From: a virus
Strand: one strand, 5' to 3'
IMG/VR virus record: IMGVR_UViG_3300025880_000090
Coordinates: 1 to 26,195 of that record
Length of the DNA stretch: 26,195 nt
In this document: one piece after another, positions 7,810-15,197 of the stretch
Layout: each line of letters begins with the position of its first letter
Position numbering within the stretch: the stretch's first letter is position 1
Notes under the pieces: model-generated
Told to the model about the DNA's origin: nothing
Database searches by the model: none
Seen by the model: the letters and a program-made list of their open reading frames with translations, nothing else
Translations under genes and position numbers: made by a program

Positions 7810-8682
7810 TTAATTATTAAGTGATGTTATAATTTTATTTACATCAAATACTTCATTTAAATTATTGTAAGGTATAGAGTGGATATCTTGTGCTAAATTA
7901 AAAGGTTGGTAAACAGAATTTTGAATTTGGGGTTTTTTTGTAAAGAGATTAGCTTGAATATTATCATGTAATTTATACCCAAACACTGTTGGTTTAGTAG
8001 TTACCCAACATACAGTAGATTTCACATTCATGGCTGCTGCTAAATGTTGAGAAAATGAATCTATTAATAAACGTTTAGAAGACATTTGAAGTAAAATAGC
8101 AATACTTCTAAAACCATCTAAAGCTTGCATTGTGTCAGGATAGGTATATTGGTCTTTTCTTTTAATATGAATAATTGCATAATCATTTTTATAATGATCA
8201 ATAACATTTAATACAGTAGGTTCTGGTATATCTCTTGTCCATGAATATTGAAAACCTTGACCTTGAGGTCCTCCATTTGTTTGTATGGCTAAAATAGGTT
8301 TATCTAATTTATAAAAAGGGGAAAAATAATCTAGCTCGGGTTGTGTTAAATAGATTTTAGGTTGTTCATTATTATAATGTAACCCATAAATTTTACACCA
8401 AGTTTTAAATAAATGTTCTTTTTCTGTTAAAAATGAAGTGTGACGGTAGGGGTCTTCAATAAAAAGTTTGCAATCTTGATCCTTAATGTATTTAAGATAA
8501 GCCCCATTCATTTGTTCAGGTCTATATATTTTACTAACCTGGGGGTTATTTAAAAATACATCAGGGTAAGCAGTTACAACTATTAAATTAGAATTTTTAT
8601 ATCGTTTCTTTATAACCTGTACCATGGCTGTTGCCATAATAGATTTACCTAAACCCCCATCTATCTGGAATATTATGTTCAT
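7810..8682 (-). CDS. GT9/heptosyltransferase-like GT-B protein
   Basis: The 290-residue protein begins FQIDGGLGKSIMATAMVQVI, the Gly-rich loop and helix seen at the start of GT9 (ADP-heptose:LPS heptosyltransferase) proteins, followed by LIVVTAYPDVFLNNPQVSKI. The C-terminal half has ILAIQTNGG, DYAIIHIKRKDQ and RLLIDSFSQHLAAAMNVKST, corresponding to the GT9 'D(T/S)..mHlA.a....v.l' donor-binding region. It lacks the Cys quartet of the two Aah/TibC-like proteins downstream. Its role is probably to add a sugar to a nascent glycan, or it may be a substrate-handling homologue; which one cannot be read from sequence. It lies 40 bases after a small DUF-type gene and 52 bases before the GT4 fusion. 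Confidence 0.65.
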   Translation of the reverse strand: MNIIFQIDGGLGKSIMATAMVQVIKKRYKNSNLIVVTAYPDVFLNNPQVSKIYRPEQMNGAYLKYIKDQDCKLFIEDPYRHTSFLTEKEHLFKTWCKIYGLHYNNEQPKIYLTQPELDYFSPFYKLDKPILAIQTNGGPQGQGFQYSWTRDIPEPTVLNVIDHYKNDYAIIHIKRKDQYTYPDTMQALDGFRSIAILLQMSSKRLLIDSFSQHLAAAMNVKSTVCWVTTKPTVFGYKLHDNIQANLFTKKPQIQNSVYQPFNLAQDIHSIPYNNLNEVFDVNKIITSLNN

Positions 8683-8721
8683 AACTTTGTTTTTAAATTA
8701 AATAACTATTTTATATTTTGA

Positions 8722-9033
8722 TTACCAAGGAACACCATCATCCGTGGTTTTACTTTGTTCATAATTAATTTGTTCTGCAACCGAAGATGAATTAGATGTT
8801 TCTATAGCTAAATAATCTATGCTTCCTGTTACCCAAGTAAGCACTATTTCTTCTGTTAAATCATCATAAGATACAAAATCTGGGTCTGAAGGGGATTTAG
8901 ATGGGAGAGAGTAATCTCCTACCATTCTTTTCATAGATCCAGAGTATGTAGTATTACAAGTATAAGAAGCTGTTGTAACTAAACCATCGCTTAAATTTCT
9001 TTCTAAATTAGTTATTGACCAAGTATGTTGCAT
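8722..9033 (-). CDS. Conserved small phage protein of the type seen in marine cyanophages
   Basis: The 103-residue product starts HTWSITNLERNLSDGLVTTA and ends with a Ser-rich helix followed by DDGVPW. From memory, a family of about 100-residue proteins in marine T4-like phages opens with 'W.I.nLER....G.V..a.w' and ends 'G(L/V)PW'; I recognise it as that family but its function is undescribed. The middle segment FVSYDDLTEEIVLTWV is also typical. Such genes usually sit among structural or fibre genes, suggesting a small virion or assembly protein. It has its own promoter-like motif 17 bases upstream, which separates it from the glycosyltransferase genes on each side. Confidence 0.75.
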   Translation of the reverse strand: MQHTWSITNLERNLSDGLVTTASYTCNTTYSGSMKRMVGDYSLPSKSPSDPDFVSYDDLTEEIVLTWVTGSIDYLAIETSNSSSVAEQINYEQSKTTDDGVPW

Positions 9034-9050
9034 GTTGAAATATTTTATTT

Positions 9051-9062
9051 ATTATAAATATA
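9051..9062 (-). promoter_or_regulatory. Late-promoter-like motif before the 103-residue gene
   Basis: The coding strand reads TATATTTATAATAAATAAAA, ending 17 bases before the ATG. It is a full match to the recurrent element. Confidence 0.5.
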
Positions 9063-9091
9063 CAAAGGTTTATTTACTTATCCTAATAAAT

Positions 9092-9349
9092 TTAAGAATT
9101 TTTAATGTATAAACTATTTATTAAATCAACTTGACCCCTTCCATACTTATTAAACATATCTTGTTGAAATAAATTTTCTTTGGTATTTAATTCTATTATA
9201 TTAGTATAAACTTCTTCTAATTGACGTTCATTTTCTAATTCAGCTAATTTAATTTCTCCTAATTGTACTAAATATTCTAATTTTTTATTATGTAAAGAAT
9301 TTCCAATATTAAATTCTTCTTCTGTTAATTTTTGATTATCCATTACCAT
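9092..9349 (-). CDS. Small coiled-coil protein, paralogue of the gene product at 4291-4545
   Basis: The 85-residue product is predicted to be almost entirely helical and charged, with KLTEEEFN near the N-terminus and FNKYGRGQVDL near the C-terminus. Both are shared with the 84-residue product encoded at 4291-4545 (KLSEEE, DKYGEGNIDL). Two ATG codons (9349 and 9343) are possible starts; the first is listed. It begins immediately after the stop of the 409-residue glycosyltransferase and is probably co-translated with it. Function unknown; an accessory or chaperone role for the neighbouring enzymes or fibres is speculation. Confidence 0.7.
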   Translation of the reverse strand: MVMDNQKLTEEEFNIGNSLHNKKLEYLVQLGEIKLAELENERQLEEVYTNIIELNTKENLFQQDMFNKYGRGQVDLINSLYIKNS

Positions 9350-9350
9350 T

Positions 9351-10580
9351 TTATATTTTTGTATTTAATAAGTTTTTTAATTTAGAACTATCTAATGTAG
9401 CCACTAAATTTATATCATTTTTACTATTTCTATAAGCATAAATTTTATATTCACTTTTATCACTAATATAAGAATATATTTCTTGGAAAGTAAGTAATAT
9501 ATTAAACTCATGTTTAATTTTAAAATCTAAGGAATATTTATTTACTGTATCAACTATACTTTTTTTTACTAATTTAATATTACTAAAGTTTGTTAGTGTT
9601 TTTAATTTATTTTTATGGTTTGGTTTAATTAGTTCAGTAAATACCGTTATAATAATATAATCGTATCCTGATATTAATTTTGGGTAATTTATATAAGGGT
9701 TAAAATTTATAAAAAGAATTTTTTTAGGTTTACCAGAATTTTTAATTTTTTCTAAATATTCTTCTGATAACCCAACTGGGTCTCCTTTATCATCTAAATG
9801 TTTACAAACTATAGAGGGTACTATACTTATTTTTTTTCCTAATAGTCTTATTCTATAACATATTTTAGAATCTGGGGGAGCGTCAGTATCAAAATAATCT
9901 CGATTTTCAGTTAAAGGGAGAATTTGTTTTGCATCATTTACTGAAAGTAGCATGCATCCATTTCCTACAAATCCTATATCTGTATAATCTGTGTAAGTTA
10001 AATCGTCTATAGAGGTTTCTATCCATTTATCTTTTCTTACACTTGCTACTATACGTCTTTTGGTTTCAGGTTTTTCTGTAACTATAGTAGGTCCTAACCA
10101 TTCTTTATTAAAATAAATCCCGCTTGCTATGCCACAATTTTCTATTTTATAGTAGGTATTAAAAAGATCTTCTAAAGCAAAATAAGGCGGTATAGTATCA
10201 TCATCTACAAAATGTATAAAATCTCCATCTTTAACTGATTGTAATCCTATATTGATATTTTGTAAAGCAGAATCATGTTTAACAAGCGTGTCTTTTTTGC
10301 GGGTATATTGTTCCCATTCTTCCCAATTTAAATCAGGGTGACACCTTCTATTACCTTCTATGAAACTTATTTTATTGTATTTGTCAGATAGTTTTAATTC
10401 TTTAATTTTACTTTTGAGTTGTTTTGTAAAATTACTATCACATCCTAAAACTAGATTTAAATTAAGCTGGTTTATTTGGTTAGGGGTAGTTAAATTACAG
10501 AAGTAATCTAAAAGTTTATCTATAGAAAATTCTCTTCCTATAATAATAGATACAATAGTACAACTAACTTTATTTTTCAT
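9351..10580 (-). CDS. GT-A fold glycosyltransferase with DDD motif and an extra C-terminal domain
   Basis: The 409-residue protein opens with CTIVSIIIGREFSIDKLLDY, typical of a GT2-like transferase, and has a metal-binding DxD-type motif in DGDFIHFVDDDTIPP (D126-D128). The acceptor-side residues follow in TDIGFVGNGCMLL and DYFDTDAPPDSKICYRIRLL, and the catalytic region closes with KHLDDKG. This is an inverting GT-A architecture for adding a sugar to a protein or glycan. Residues from about 285 to 409 form a separate, very Lys/Asn/Ile-rich domain starting KPKKILFINFNPYIN that I do not recognise. It is the first glycosyltransferase of the island in transcription order and precedes the small coiled-coil gene by one base. 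Donor and acceptor are unknown. Confidence 0.72.
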   Translation of the reverse strand: MKNKVSCTIVSIIIGREFSIDKLLDYFCNLTTPNQINQLNLNLVLGCDSNFTKQLKSKIKELKLSDKYNKISFIEGNRRCHPDLNWEEWEQYTRKKDTLVKHDSALQNINIGLQSVKDGDFIHFVDDDTIPPYFALEDLFNTYYKIENCGIASGIYFNKEWLGPTIVTEKPETKRRIVASVRKDKWIETSIDDLTYTDYTDIGFVGNGCMLLSVNDAKQILPLTENRDYFDTDAPPDSKICYRIRLLGKKISIVPSIVCKHLDDKGDPVGLSEEYLEKIKNSGKPKKILFINFNPYINYPKLISGYDYIIITVFTELIKPNHKNKLKTLTNFSNIKLVKKSIVDTVNKYSLDFKIKHEFNILLTFQEIYSYISDKSEYKIYAYRNSKNDINLVATLDSSKLKNLLNTKI

Positions 10581-10633
10581 TAAAACTTATTTCCAGTACT
10601 ATTAATATATGAATTTATTTACTAAATTCCAAA

Positions 10634-11320
10634 TTAAGATATTCCGGTTACTTTACCAACGTTTGCTGTAGCTACTCCTGTTATTTCTCCTATGTTAGCA
10701 GATACTACCCCTGTTACGGTATTTCCATATCCAGTTACTGCAGTATAAGTTAAGGTTGGCTTTAAAGTTAAAGAGTTAAGGTGGTATTGTAGCGGTATTT
10801 GAAATCCTGATGAAGGTTGAGAATTAGAATAGTCGTAAGTATGGTCTATTACTGCTAAAATTAATTCAGAATTGGTATTAGCATCCGATATCGCAGTACT
10901 ATTTAATGCTATAGTATTTTGAGCATCTCCAGTGTTACTAAAGGTGGTGAACTCAGCTGAGTAAGCAGTGCTTAAATCTGCAGCTCCAAAGTCACCAACT
11001 GCAATATTAGAACCATCAGGTGCAGTAGATTTTACAATAATAATATCTCTGGTTGCGGAAGGGGATTTTGTATATAAATCTAAGTCTAAATCTGTAATTG
11101 TTCCGCTAACTGAGGAAAGGTCAAAATGTAAATAACCTCTTCTAATCCTAAATGTATTACCTCTTGATCCAACATATTCAGCATTAATTAGAGCACCCGA
11201 TTGATATACAAAAGCAGTTGTTGCCGTAGATGCATTCCTTGTATCGCTCCAAGTATATATAGTAGAATCTAAAGATATAAAAAGTTCTCCTGATGTATTT
11301 TCTGGGGTTACTGATGGCAT
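10634..11320 (-). CDS. Fibre-type virion protein with beta-sandwich domain and ANxGxxTG C-terminal repeats
   Basis: The 228-residue protein contains a beta-rich domain (about 30-195) with FRIRRGYLHFDLSSV followed by TDLDLDLYTKS and a long C-terminal strand segment SLTLKPTLTYT. This resembles the DNRLRE-like or carbohydrate-binding-like jelly rolls found in secreted and phage fibre proteins; the assignment is by pattern only. The last 30 residues are a short repeat, TGVVSANIGEITGVATANVG then KVTGIS. From memory, similar (V/I)xGVxxANIxKVxG repeats are common in phage fibre and adhesin proteins. It follows the methyltransferase gene by four bases and is likely part of the same receptor-binding apparatus. 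Confidence 0.6.
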   Translation of the reverse strand: MPSVTPENTSGELFISLDSTIYTWSDTRNASTATTAFVYQSGALINAEYVGSRGNTFRIRRGYLHFDLSSVSGTITDLDLDLYTKSPSATRDIIIVKSTAPDGSNIAVGDFGAADLSTAYSAEFTTFSNTGDAQNTIALNSTAISDANTNSELILAVIDHTYDYSNSQPSSGFQIPLQYHLNSLTLKPTLTYTAVTGYGNTVTGVVSANIGEITGVATANVGKVTGIS

Positions 11321-11324
11321 AATT

Positions 11325-11984
11325 TTACTGTCTTATATACATTGGCATGTAATACTCGTTTGTATTATGATATTCATTTTTTGGGATTTGAATTTTATAA
11401 TCACTCAATCTGATTAATTCATAGCTAACTCCCCTTCTATTTTTAGTAGTTTCGTCTGGAGTGAAATTTTCCATTGGATTCCACCAAGTCATTCTACCTC
11501 CTACCTTTAAAAATTTAGTAATGTAGTTTTTAAATTCGTGTAACTTTGTATCTTGATAAGTATCTATAAAAATAGCATCAAATTCCTGTAAACCTGATTT
11601 TTCAAAAGATTTTCTAAATTCATCAAACCAGTTCTTACCTCCTAAGATAGTAACTCTATTTTTAAGTCTATTTTTATCATAATATGTATTACGCTCTCCG
11701 GCCCAAGCATTTGCTCTTTCAGTAATAGCTAGGTGTGTTTCTATAATTGTATGCTGTACCGGTTGATAGTTTTGTATAAATCCGGCTGATATACCCATAC
11801 CAAAACCTAATTCTAACACGCTTTCTACTTTACCTCCATTAGTAACCCATTCGGCAGATCTTCTCATAATTGGGGTTTCCCAATCCATCATTACGTTAAA
11901 CTCTTTACCGTCTTTAGAGTACTTAATTTTATCACTTTCGAAAGTAAGAGATCTTTCTTTATATCCTGTATCAAATCCTGCCAT
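11325..11984 (-). CDS. Class I SAM methyltransferase resembling guanidinoacetate/arginine N-methyltransferases (GAMT/RMT2)
   Basis: The 219-residue protein has the full class I core: SAM-binding loop VLELGFGMGISAGF (about 55-69), the acidic end of the second strand TIIETH (E82), FDAIFIDTYQD (136-145) and LKVGGRMTWWNP (159-170). More telling, the segment DWETPIMRRSA (E36) before motif I and the IDTY motif (D141) match the 'RWETPYM' and 'YDTY' motifs of GAMT and fungal RMT2. In GAMT these supply the Glu and Asp that hold the guanidino group (Glu45 and Asp134 in mammals, from memory). So an N-methyltransferase acting on an arginine-like or guanidino group is plausible. It is packed 10 bases after the 891-residue fibre gene and 4 bases before another fibre gene, suggesting virion modification; that link is inferred. 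Confidence 0.78.
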   Translation of the reverse strand: MAGFDTGYKERSLTFESDKIKYSKDGKEFNVMMDWETPIMRRSAEWVTNGGKVESVLELGFGMGISAGFIQNYQPVQHTIIETHLAITERANAWAGERNTYYDKNRLKNRVTILGGKNWFDEFRKSFEKSGLQEFDAIFIDTYQDTKLHEFKNYITKFLKVGGRMTWWNPMENFTPDETTKNRRGVSYELIRLSDYKIQIPKNEYHNTNEYYMPMYIRQ

Positions 11985-11994
11985 AAAGTTATTT

Positions 11995-14670
11995 TTAAGC
12001 TATTTCTACCCAAGCTCCGTCTGGGTTAAAGTAAATTACTTCAGTAGAATCATCAATTAAATGTCCTACTACTCTTACAATATCTCCTGTACCTGAAGGA
12101 GCTCCTGTTGTAATACCTCCTGCTGTAGTTGATAAATATAGAGGTGATCCTATAGTTCCTCCTGTAAGACCGAATACTGATGTGAATCTTGCAAATCCTC
12201 TTATAAGCATACCTACAGTATTTGAAAGTCCAGTTCCTGCAGCTATTGCAAGCATATTAGTTGCTGAACTAGCAGCATCAGCATCAGCTAATGACCAACT
12301 AGATGTACCTGATACTGGTTCAAGTAAATAATAAACGTTTCCTGCTGTTACATTTGAAGAACCTACATATATTAATTCACCTGCAGTATTAGCAGTTCCT
12401 AAATATGGTGTTTGATTATTATGTGCATGGAAGGCAAAATTATTTACAAAAGTAGTACAATTTGATAAAGCTGTAATGCTGGTACCAATAATAAAGGAAC
12501 AAGCTTTACTATTTATATTATTATTATTTCCTGATATAATACCACTCATACAACCATTATTTGTGTTAGAACACCCACCACCTATAAATCCTTGGCCTGA
12601 TGAAACAGTGTTTGTGCATCCTCCTGCTATTACACCTCCAGTAGCAGAGACGGTATTTTCACCACCCCCTGCAATAACTGCTTGGGAAACTCCACTAGAA
12701 ATTGTATTATTATTTCCTCCACCAATAGGAGAGGATGTTCCTTGAGTATCATTACTAAATCCTCCTCCAACAGAACTACAAGCACCTCTAGCACAGTTAA
12801 TATAACCACCAGCTACTATACCATAGTTATTAGAAACATAATTATCACGTCCTCCACCAATATGACCATACTGTCCATAGGAACAGTTATTATACCCCCC
12901 GGCTGTTGTACTATATGTATTTGATGAATCATTAGAGTAACCACCACCAACAGTTGAATAAGAACCTCTTGCACAATTTAAACGACCTCCTCCAACAATA
13001 CCATAATCATTTTGAACAGAGTTACTACACCCACCAGCAATAGTCCCCCAACAATCATTTGTACCAATTTTATTAAAATAACCTCCTCCAATAGTACTAC
13101 AATGAGAACTAGCACAAATTTGATTTGTACTTCCACCTCCTATAAATCCTCTATTTGAGCATATTGAATTAGACTGACCACCTACAATAGTTGAATAGGT
13201 ACCATTTGATATACAGTTACTTTCACCTCCAACAATAGATGCGCAGCCACTACTATCTATGCAATTAGATGCACCCCCACCTACAGTATCAAAATTAGCT
13301 CCTTTTGCATAATTACCTTTACCTCCTACAATTACATCAAACTCTCCAAAAAGTACGTTGTTAGATCCCCCACCAATAAATTGTGCGTCATTGAAAGTAC
13401 AATTACATCTACCCCCTCCTATAAATACAGCATTTGAGTCAGTACAGTTAAAATTCTGGATACCCCCAACAATAATATTAGCACAAGCAGTAGTTAGTGT
13501 AGGTGTTATACAGTTTTGTAAACCACCTCCTATAAAGTCAAAGGCTTCTCCTCCTTTTGAGAAATTACATTTACCCCCTACTATTACACTAGTAGAAGTA
13601 AATACTTTATTTTCGCTACCCCCACCTATAAATCCCCTAATAGCACAGGATTCATTTGTAGTACCACTTACTAAACCTGCAAATTCGGCATCAACTATAT
13701 TTTCACATCCTGCACCTAGAAAACTATCAGCTGCTGATGATGTATTTAGACTACCTGCTCCAATAAAAGACCTTAAACCATTACTTTTATTACAAGTTCC
13801 ACCTGCAATTGTTGAATAACTACTTCCAACAATATGACAATTTGTACATCCTAGACAAACAGTTCTATTTTGGAAATTAGCTTTTATAGTTGCATTGGAT
13901 GGATCAACTCCAGCAAATGCCATTTCACAATTAGCTACTTGTCCTCCAATGATATAATCATTATCAGTCAGTACAGCTAATTCACCTCCAAAATAATCAT
14001 CTCCAATAATAATTTTACCAAAGTTATTATTAACACCAAAAGTTGTCTGGTCTGTACAGAAATAAGCACCTTGAGTTGATACGTTAAAATTAGAGGTTTG
14101 TGAACAAAATGTTGCAGTAGTAACTGTAACATTAGCTTCTACATTACCACCCCCTGCACCATCATAGGTAATTACACCATTATTTGTAGTTCCTGTTAAA
14201 GATAATAATCCACTTGTTCCTGAAGAACCTGATGATCCTGAAGTTCCTGATGAACCTGAAGTACCTGAAGAACCACTAGAACCTGATGAACCTGAAGTAC
14301 CTGATGAACCTGATGAACCTGAAGTACCTGATGAACCTGATGAACCTGAAGTACCTGATGAACCTGATGATCCTGAAGAACCACTAGAACCTGAAGTTCC
14401 TGATGAACCTGAAGTACCTGAAGAACCACTAGAACCTGATGAACCTGATGAACCTGAAGTACCTGATGATCCTGAAGTGCCACTTGAACCACTTGAACCT
14501 GATGATCCACTTGAACCAGAGGATGCTGCATTTTCTCTTGTACCTACTTCTCCGGCACTATTAATTACAAGTGTTGTGTTTTCAGATCCTTGGGTAGAAA
14601 GACCTGTTAATTTAAGTTCATTTAACTCAGCGTTACTTCCACTAAGTACTACTTTTTTCCAATTTGGCAT
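11995..14670 (-). CDS. Long collagen-like fibre with Cys-rich GGGxxN repeat shaft
   Basis: This 891-residue fibre has four parts. (1) Residues 1-50, MPNWKKVVLSGSNAEL through GTRENAAS, a putative virion-anchor module shared with the 372-residue fibre upstream. (2) Residues 51-155, strict Gly-X-Y tract of GSS and GTS triplets without proline. (3) About 270-740, some 25-30 imperfect repeats of 'F/IVGGG..N', probably a trimeric beta-helix or YadA-head-like shaft, unusually rich in Cys (NC, GCSN, CAN patterns). (4) C-terminal domain starting GELIYVGSSNVTAGNVYYLL and ending EVIYFNPDGAWVEIA, likely a tip or trimerisation domain. It is the first of three tightly spaced genes (fibre, methyltransferase, fibre). 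The Ser/Thr tract is a candidate target for the O-glycosyltransferases downstream. Confidence 0.85.
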   Translation of the reverse strand: MPNWKKVVLSGSNAELNELKLTGLSTQGSENTTLVINSAGEVGTRENAASSGSSGSSGSSGSSGTSGSSGTSGSSGSSGSSGSSGTSGSSGTSGSSGSSGSSGSSGTSGSSGSSGTSGSSGSSGTSGSSGSSGSSGTSGSSGTSGSSGSSGTSGLLSLTGTTNNGVITYDGAGGGNVEANVTVTTATFCSQTSNFNVSTQGAYFCTDQTTFGVNNNFGKIIIGDDYFGGELAVLTDNDYIIGGQVANCEMAFAGVDPSNATIKANFQNRTVCLGCTNCHIVGSSYSTIAGGTCNKSNGLRSFIGAGSLNTSSAADSFLGAGCENIVDAEFAGLVSGTTNESCAIRGFIGGGSENKVFTSTSVIVGGKCNFSKGGEAFDFIGGGLQNCITPTLTTACANIIVGGIQNFNCTDSNAVFIGGGRCNCTFNDAQFIGGGSNNVLFGEFDVIVGGKGNYAKGANFDTVGGGASNCIDSSGCASIVGGESNCISNGTYSTIVGGQSNSICSNRGFIGGGSTNQICASSHCSTIGGGYFNKIGTNDCWGTIAGGCSNSVQNDYGIVGGGRLNCARGSYSTVGGGYSNDSSNTYSTTAGGYNNCSYGQYGHIGGGRDNYVSNNYGIVAGGYINCARGACSSVGGGFSNDTQGTSSPIGGGNNNTISSGVSQAVIAGGGENTVSATGGVIAGGCTNTVSSGQGFIGGGCSNTNNGCMSGIISGNNNNINSKACSFIIGTSITALSNCTTFVNNFAFHAHNNQTPYLGTANTAGELIYVGSSNVTAGNVYYLLEPVSGTSSWSLADADAASSATNMLAIAAGTGLSNTVGMLIRGFARFTSVFGLTGGTIGSPLYLSTTAGGITTGAPSGTGDIVRVVGHLIDDSTEVIYFNPDGAWVEIA
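14212..14525 (-). repeat. Gly-Ser-Ser/Gly-Thr-Ser coding minisatellite in the long fibre
   Basis: This is a DNA tract of 9-base units (coding GSS or GTS triplets with TCA, TCT, ACT and GGT/GGA codons). It is repetitive enough that other reading frames stay open as shadows. Such tracts change length by slippage or recombination. A second, longer tract with the same units lies in the fibre gene upstream (15704-16166). Confidence 0.85.
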
Positions 14671-14706
14671 ATCAATTTCTTATTAGGTTGGTTACACAAA
14701 GTGCCC

Positions 14707-14726
14707 ACTTCCCCGAAGGGCCGTAA
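14707..14726 (-). promoter_or_regulatory. GC-rich hairpin in the leader of the long fibre gene
   Basis: The coding strand contains GGCCCTTCGGGGAAGTGGGC, which can fold as GCCC/GGGC plus TTC/GAA with a GGG loop and a two-base bulge. It is strikingly GC-rich in an AT-rich leader, lies between the promoter-like motif and the start codon, and has no following T-tract, so it is not a normal terminator. A role in mRNA stability or translation control is possible. Confidence 0.4.
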
Positions 14727-14730
14727 TACT

Positions 14731-14742
14731 TATTATAAATAT
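14731..14742 (-). promoter_or_regulatory. Late-promoter-like motif before the long fibre gene
   Basis: The coding strand reads ACATATTTATAATAAGTA, about 60 bases before the ATG, further upstream than other copies, leaving room for the hairpin at 14707-14726. Confidence 0.45.
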
Positions 14743-14756
14743 GTTTTAAATTTTTT

Positions 14757-14945
14757 CTATTTAACAGGAGGAGGAGGAATTTGATTTTCCTCTTCTTGTT
14801 TTTCAATACTTTCAATTTTTTGATTTAACTTTACTTGTATAGTACCTATAAAGATAGCATCAATACCTGTAATTGGAATATAATCAGTTGATTTTCTAAG
14901 AGCACGTAATTCTCTTAAAGAAAGATTTGTTAAATTGTAAGACAT
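14757..14945 (-). CDS. Small protein of unknown function between the two collagen-like fibres
   Basis: The 62-residue product begins SYNLTNLSLRELRALRKSTD, then has a short hydrophobic stretch (GIDAIFIGTIQVKL), a helical charged segment and a proline tail IPPPPVK. It starts five bases after the stop of the 68-residue gene and lies in the gap between the two paralogous fibre genes. I do not recognise a family. Its size and site would suit a fibre assembly helper, but nothing in the sequence demonstrates that. Confidence 0.6.
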   Translation of the reverse strand: MSYNLTNLSLRELRALRKSTDYIPITGIDAIFIGTIQVKLNQKIESIEKQEEENQIPPPPVK

Positions 14946-14950
14946 AACTA

Positions 14951-15157
14951 TTATTTTTTAATTGATTCTTGGTATTTTTCTTGAAGTTTTAAAGTAGTAT
15001 TATAACATATTTCTACATATTCCCCTTTAAATAAACTATTTTTAATGGTTACAAGTAAAAATTCTATTTGTTTTGGGGTTAGTTCGATATTAAGTGTAGG
15101 AGGATTAGACATATTGTCTTTTCCTCCTACAACTACATTTTTAGTTTTTAATGCCAT
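14951..15157 (-). CDS. Small protein of unknown function downstream of the 372-residue fibre
   Basis: The start is taken at the ATG at 15157, giving 68 residues beginning MALKTKNVVVGGKDNMSN; an upstream TTG at 15184 would add nine residues but is a weaker start. A second ATG inside (MSNPPTLNIELTPKQIEFLL) is also plausible because that segment looks like the start of many small phage proteins. The C-terminal half is helical and charged (LQEKYQESIKK). Position between the two fibre genes suggests an accessory role in fibre production; function unknown. Confidence 0.6.
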   Translation of the reverse strand: MALKTKNVVVGGKDNMSNPPTLNIELTPKQIEFLLVTIKNSLFKGEYVEICYNTTLKLQEKYQESIKK

Positions 15158-15197
15158 AAACCTTTTTAATATTTTAGAAAACAATTTTATTTAAATT

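Noticed and set aside
12476-13819. Plus-strand Pro-rich frames opposite the long fibre
   Set aside because: They are shadows of GGG codons in the GGGxxN repeats.
12400-14000. CRISPR-like periodicity in the long fibre gene
   Set aside because: The periodicity is in-frame protein repeat (GGGxxN) with degenerate DNA and no conserved repeat/spacer structure.
14196-14531. Long open frames in other phases and on the plus strand over the Gly-Ser repeat tracts (also 15673-16383)
   Set aside because: They are low-complexity shadows (His-Gln-Val-Leu or Pro-Asp-Glu runs) created by the 9-base repeat encoding GSS/GTS; the GSS/GTS frame has sensible N- and C-terminal domains.
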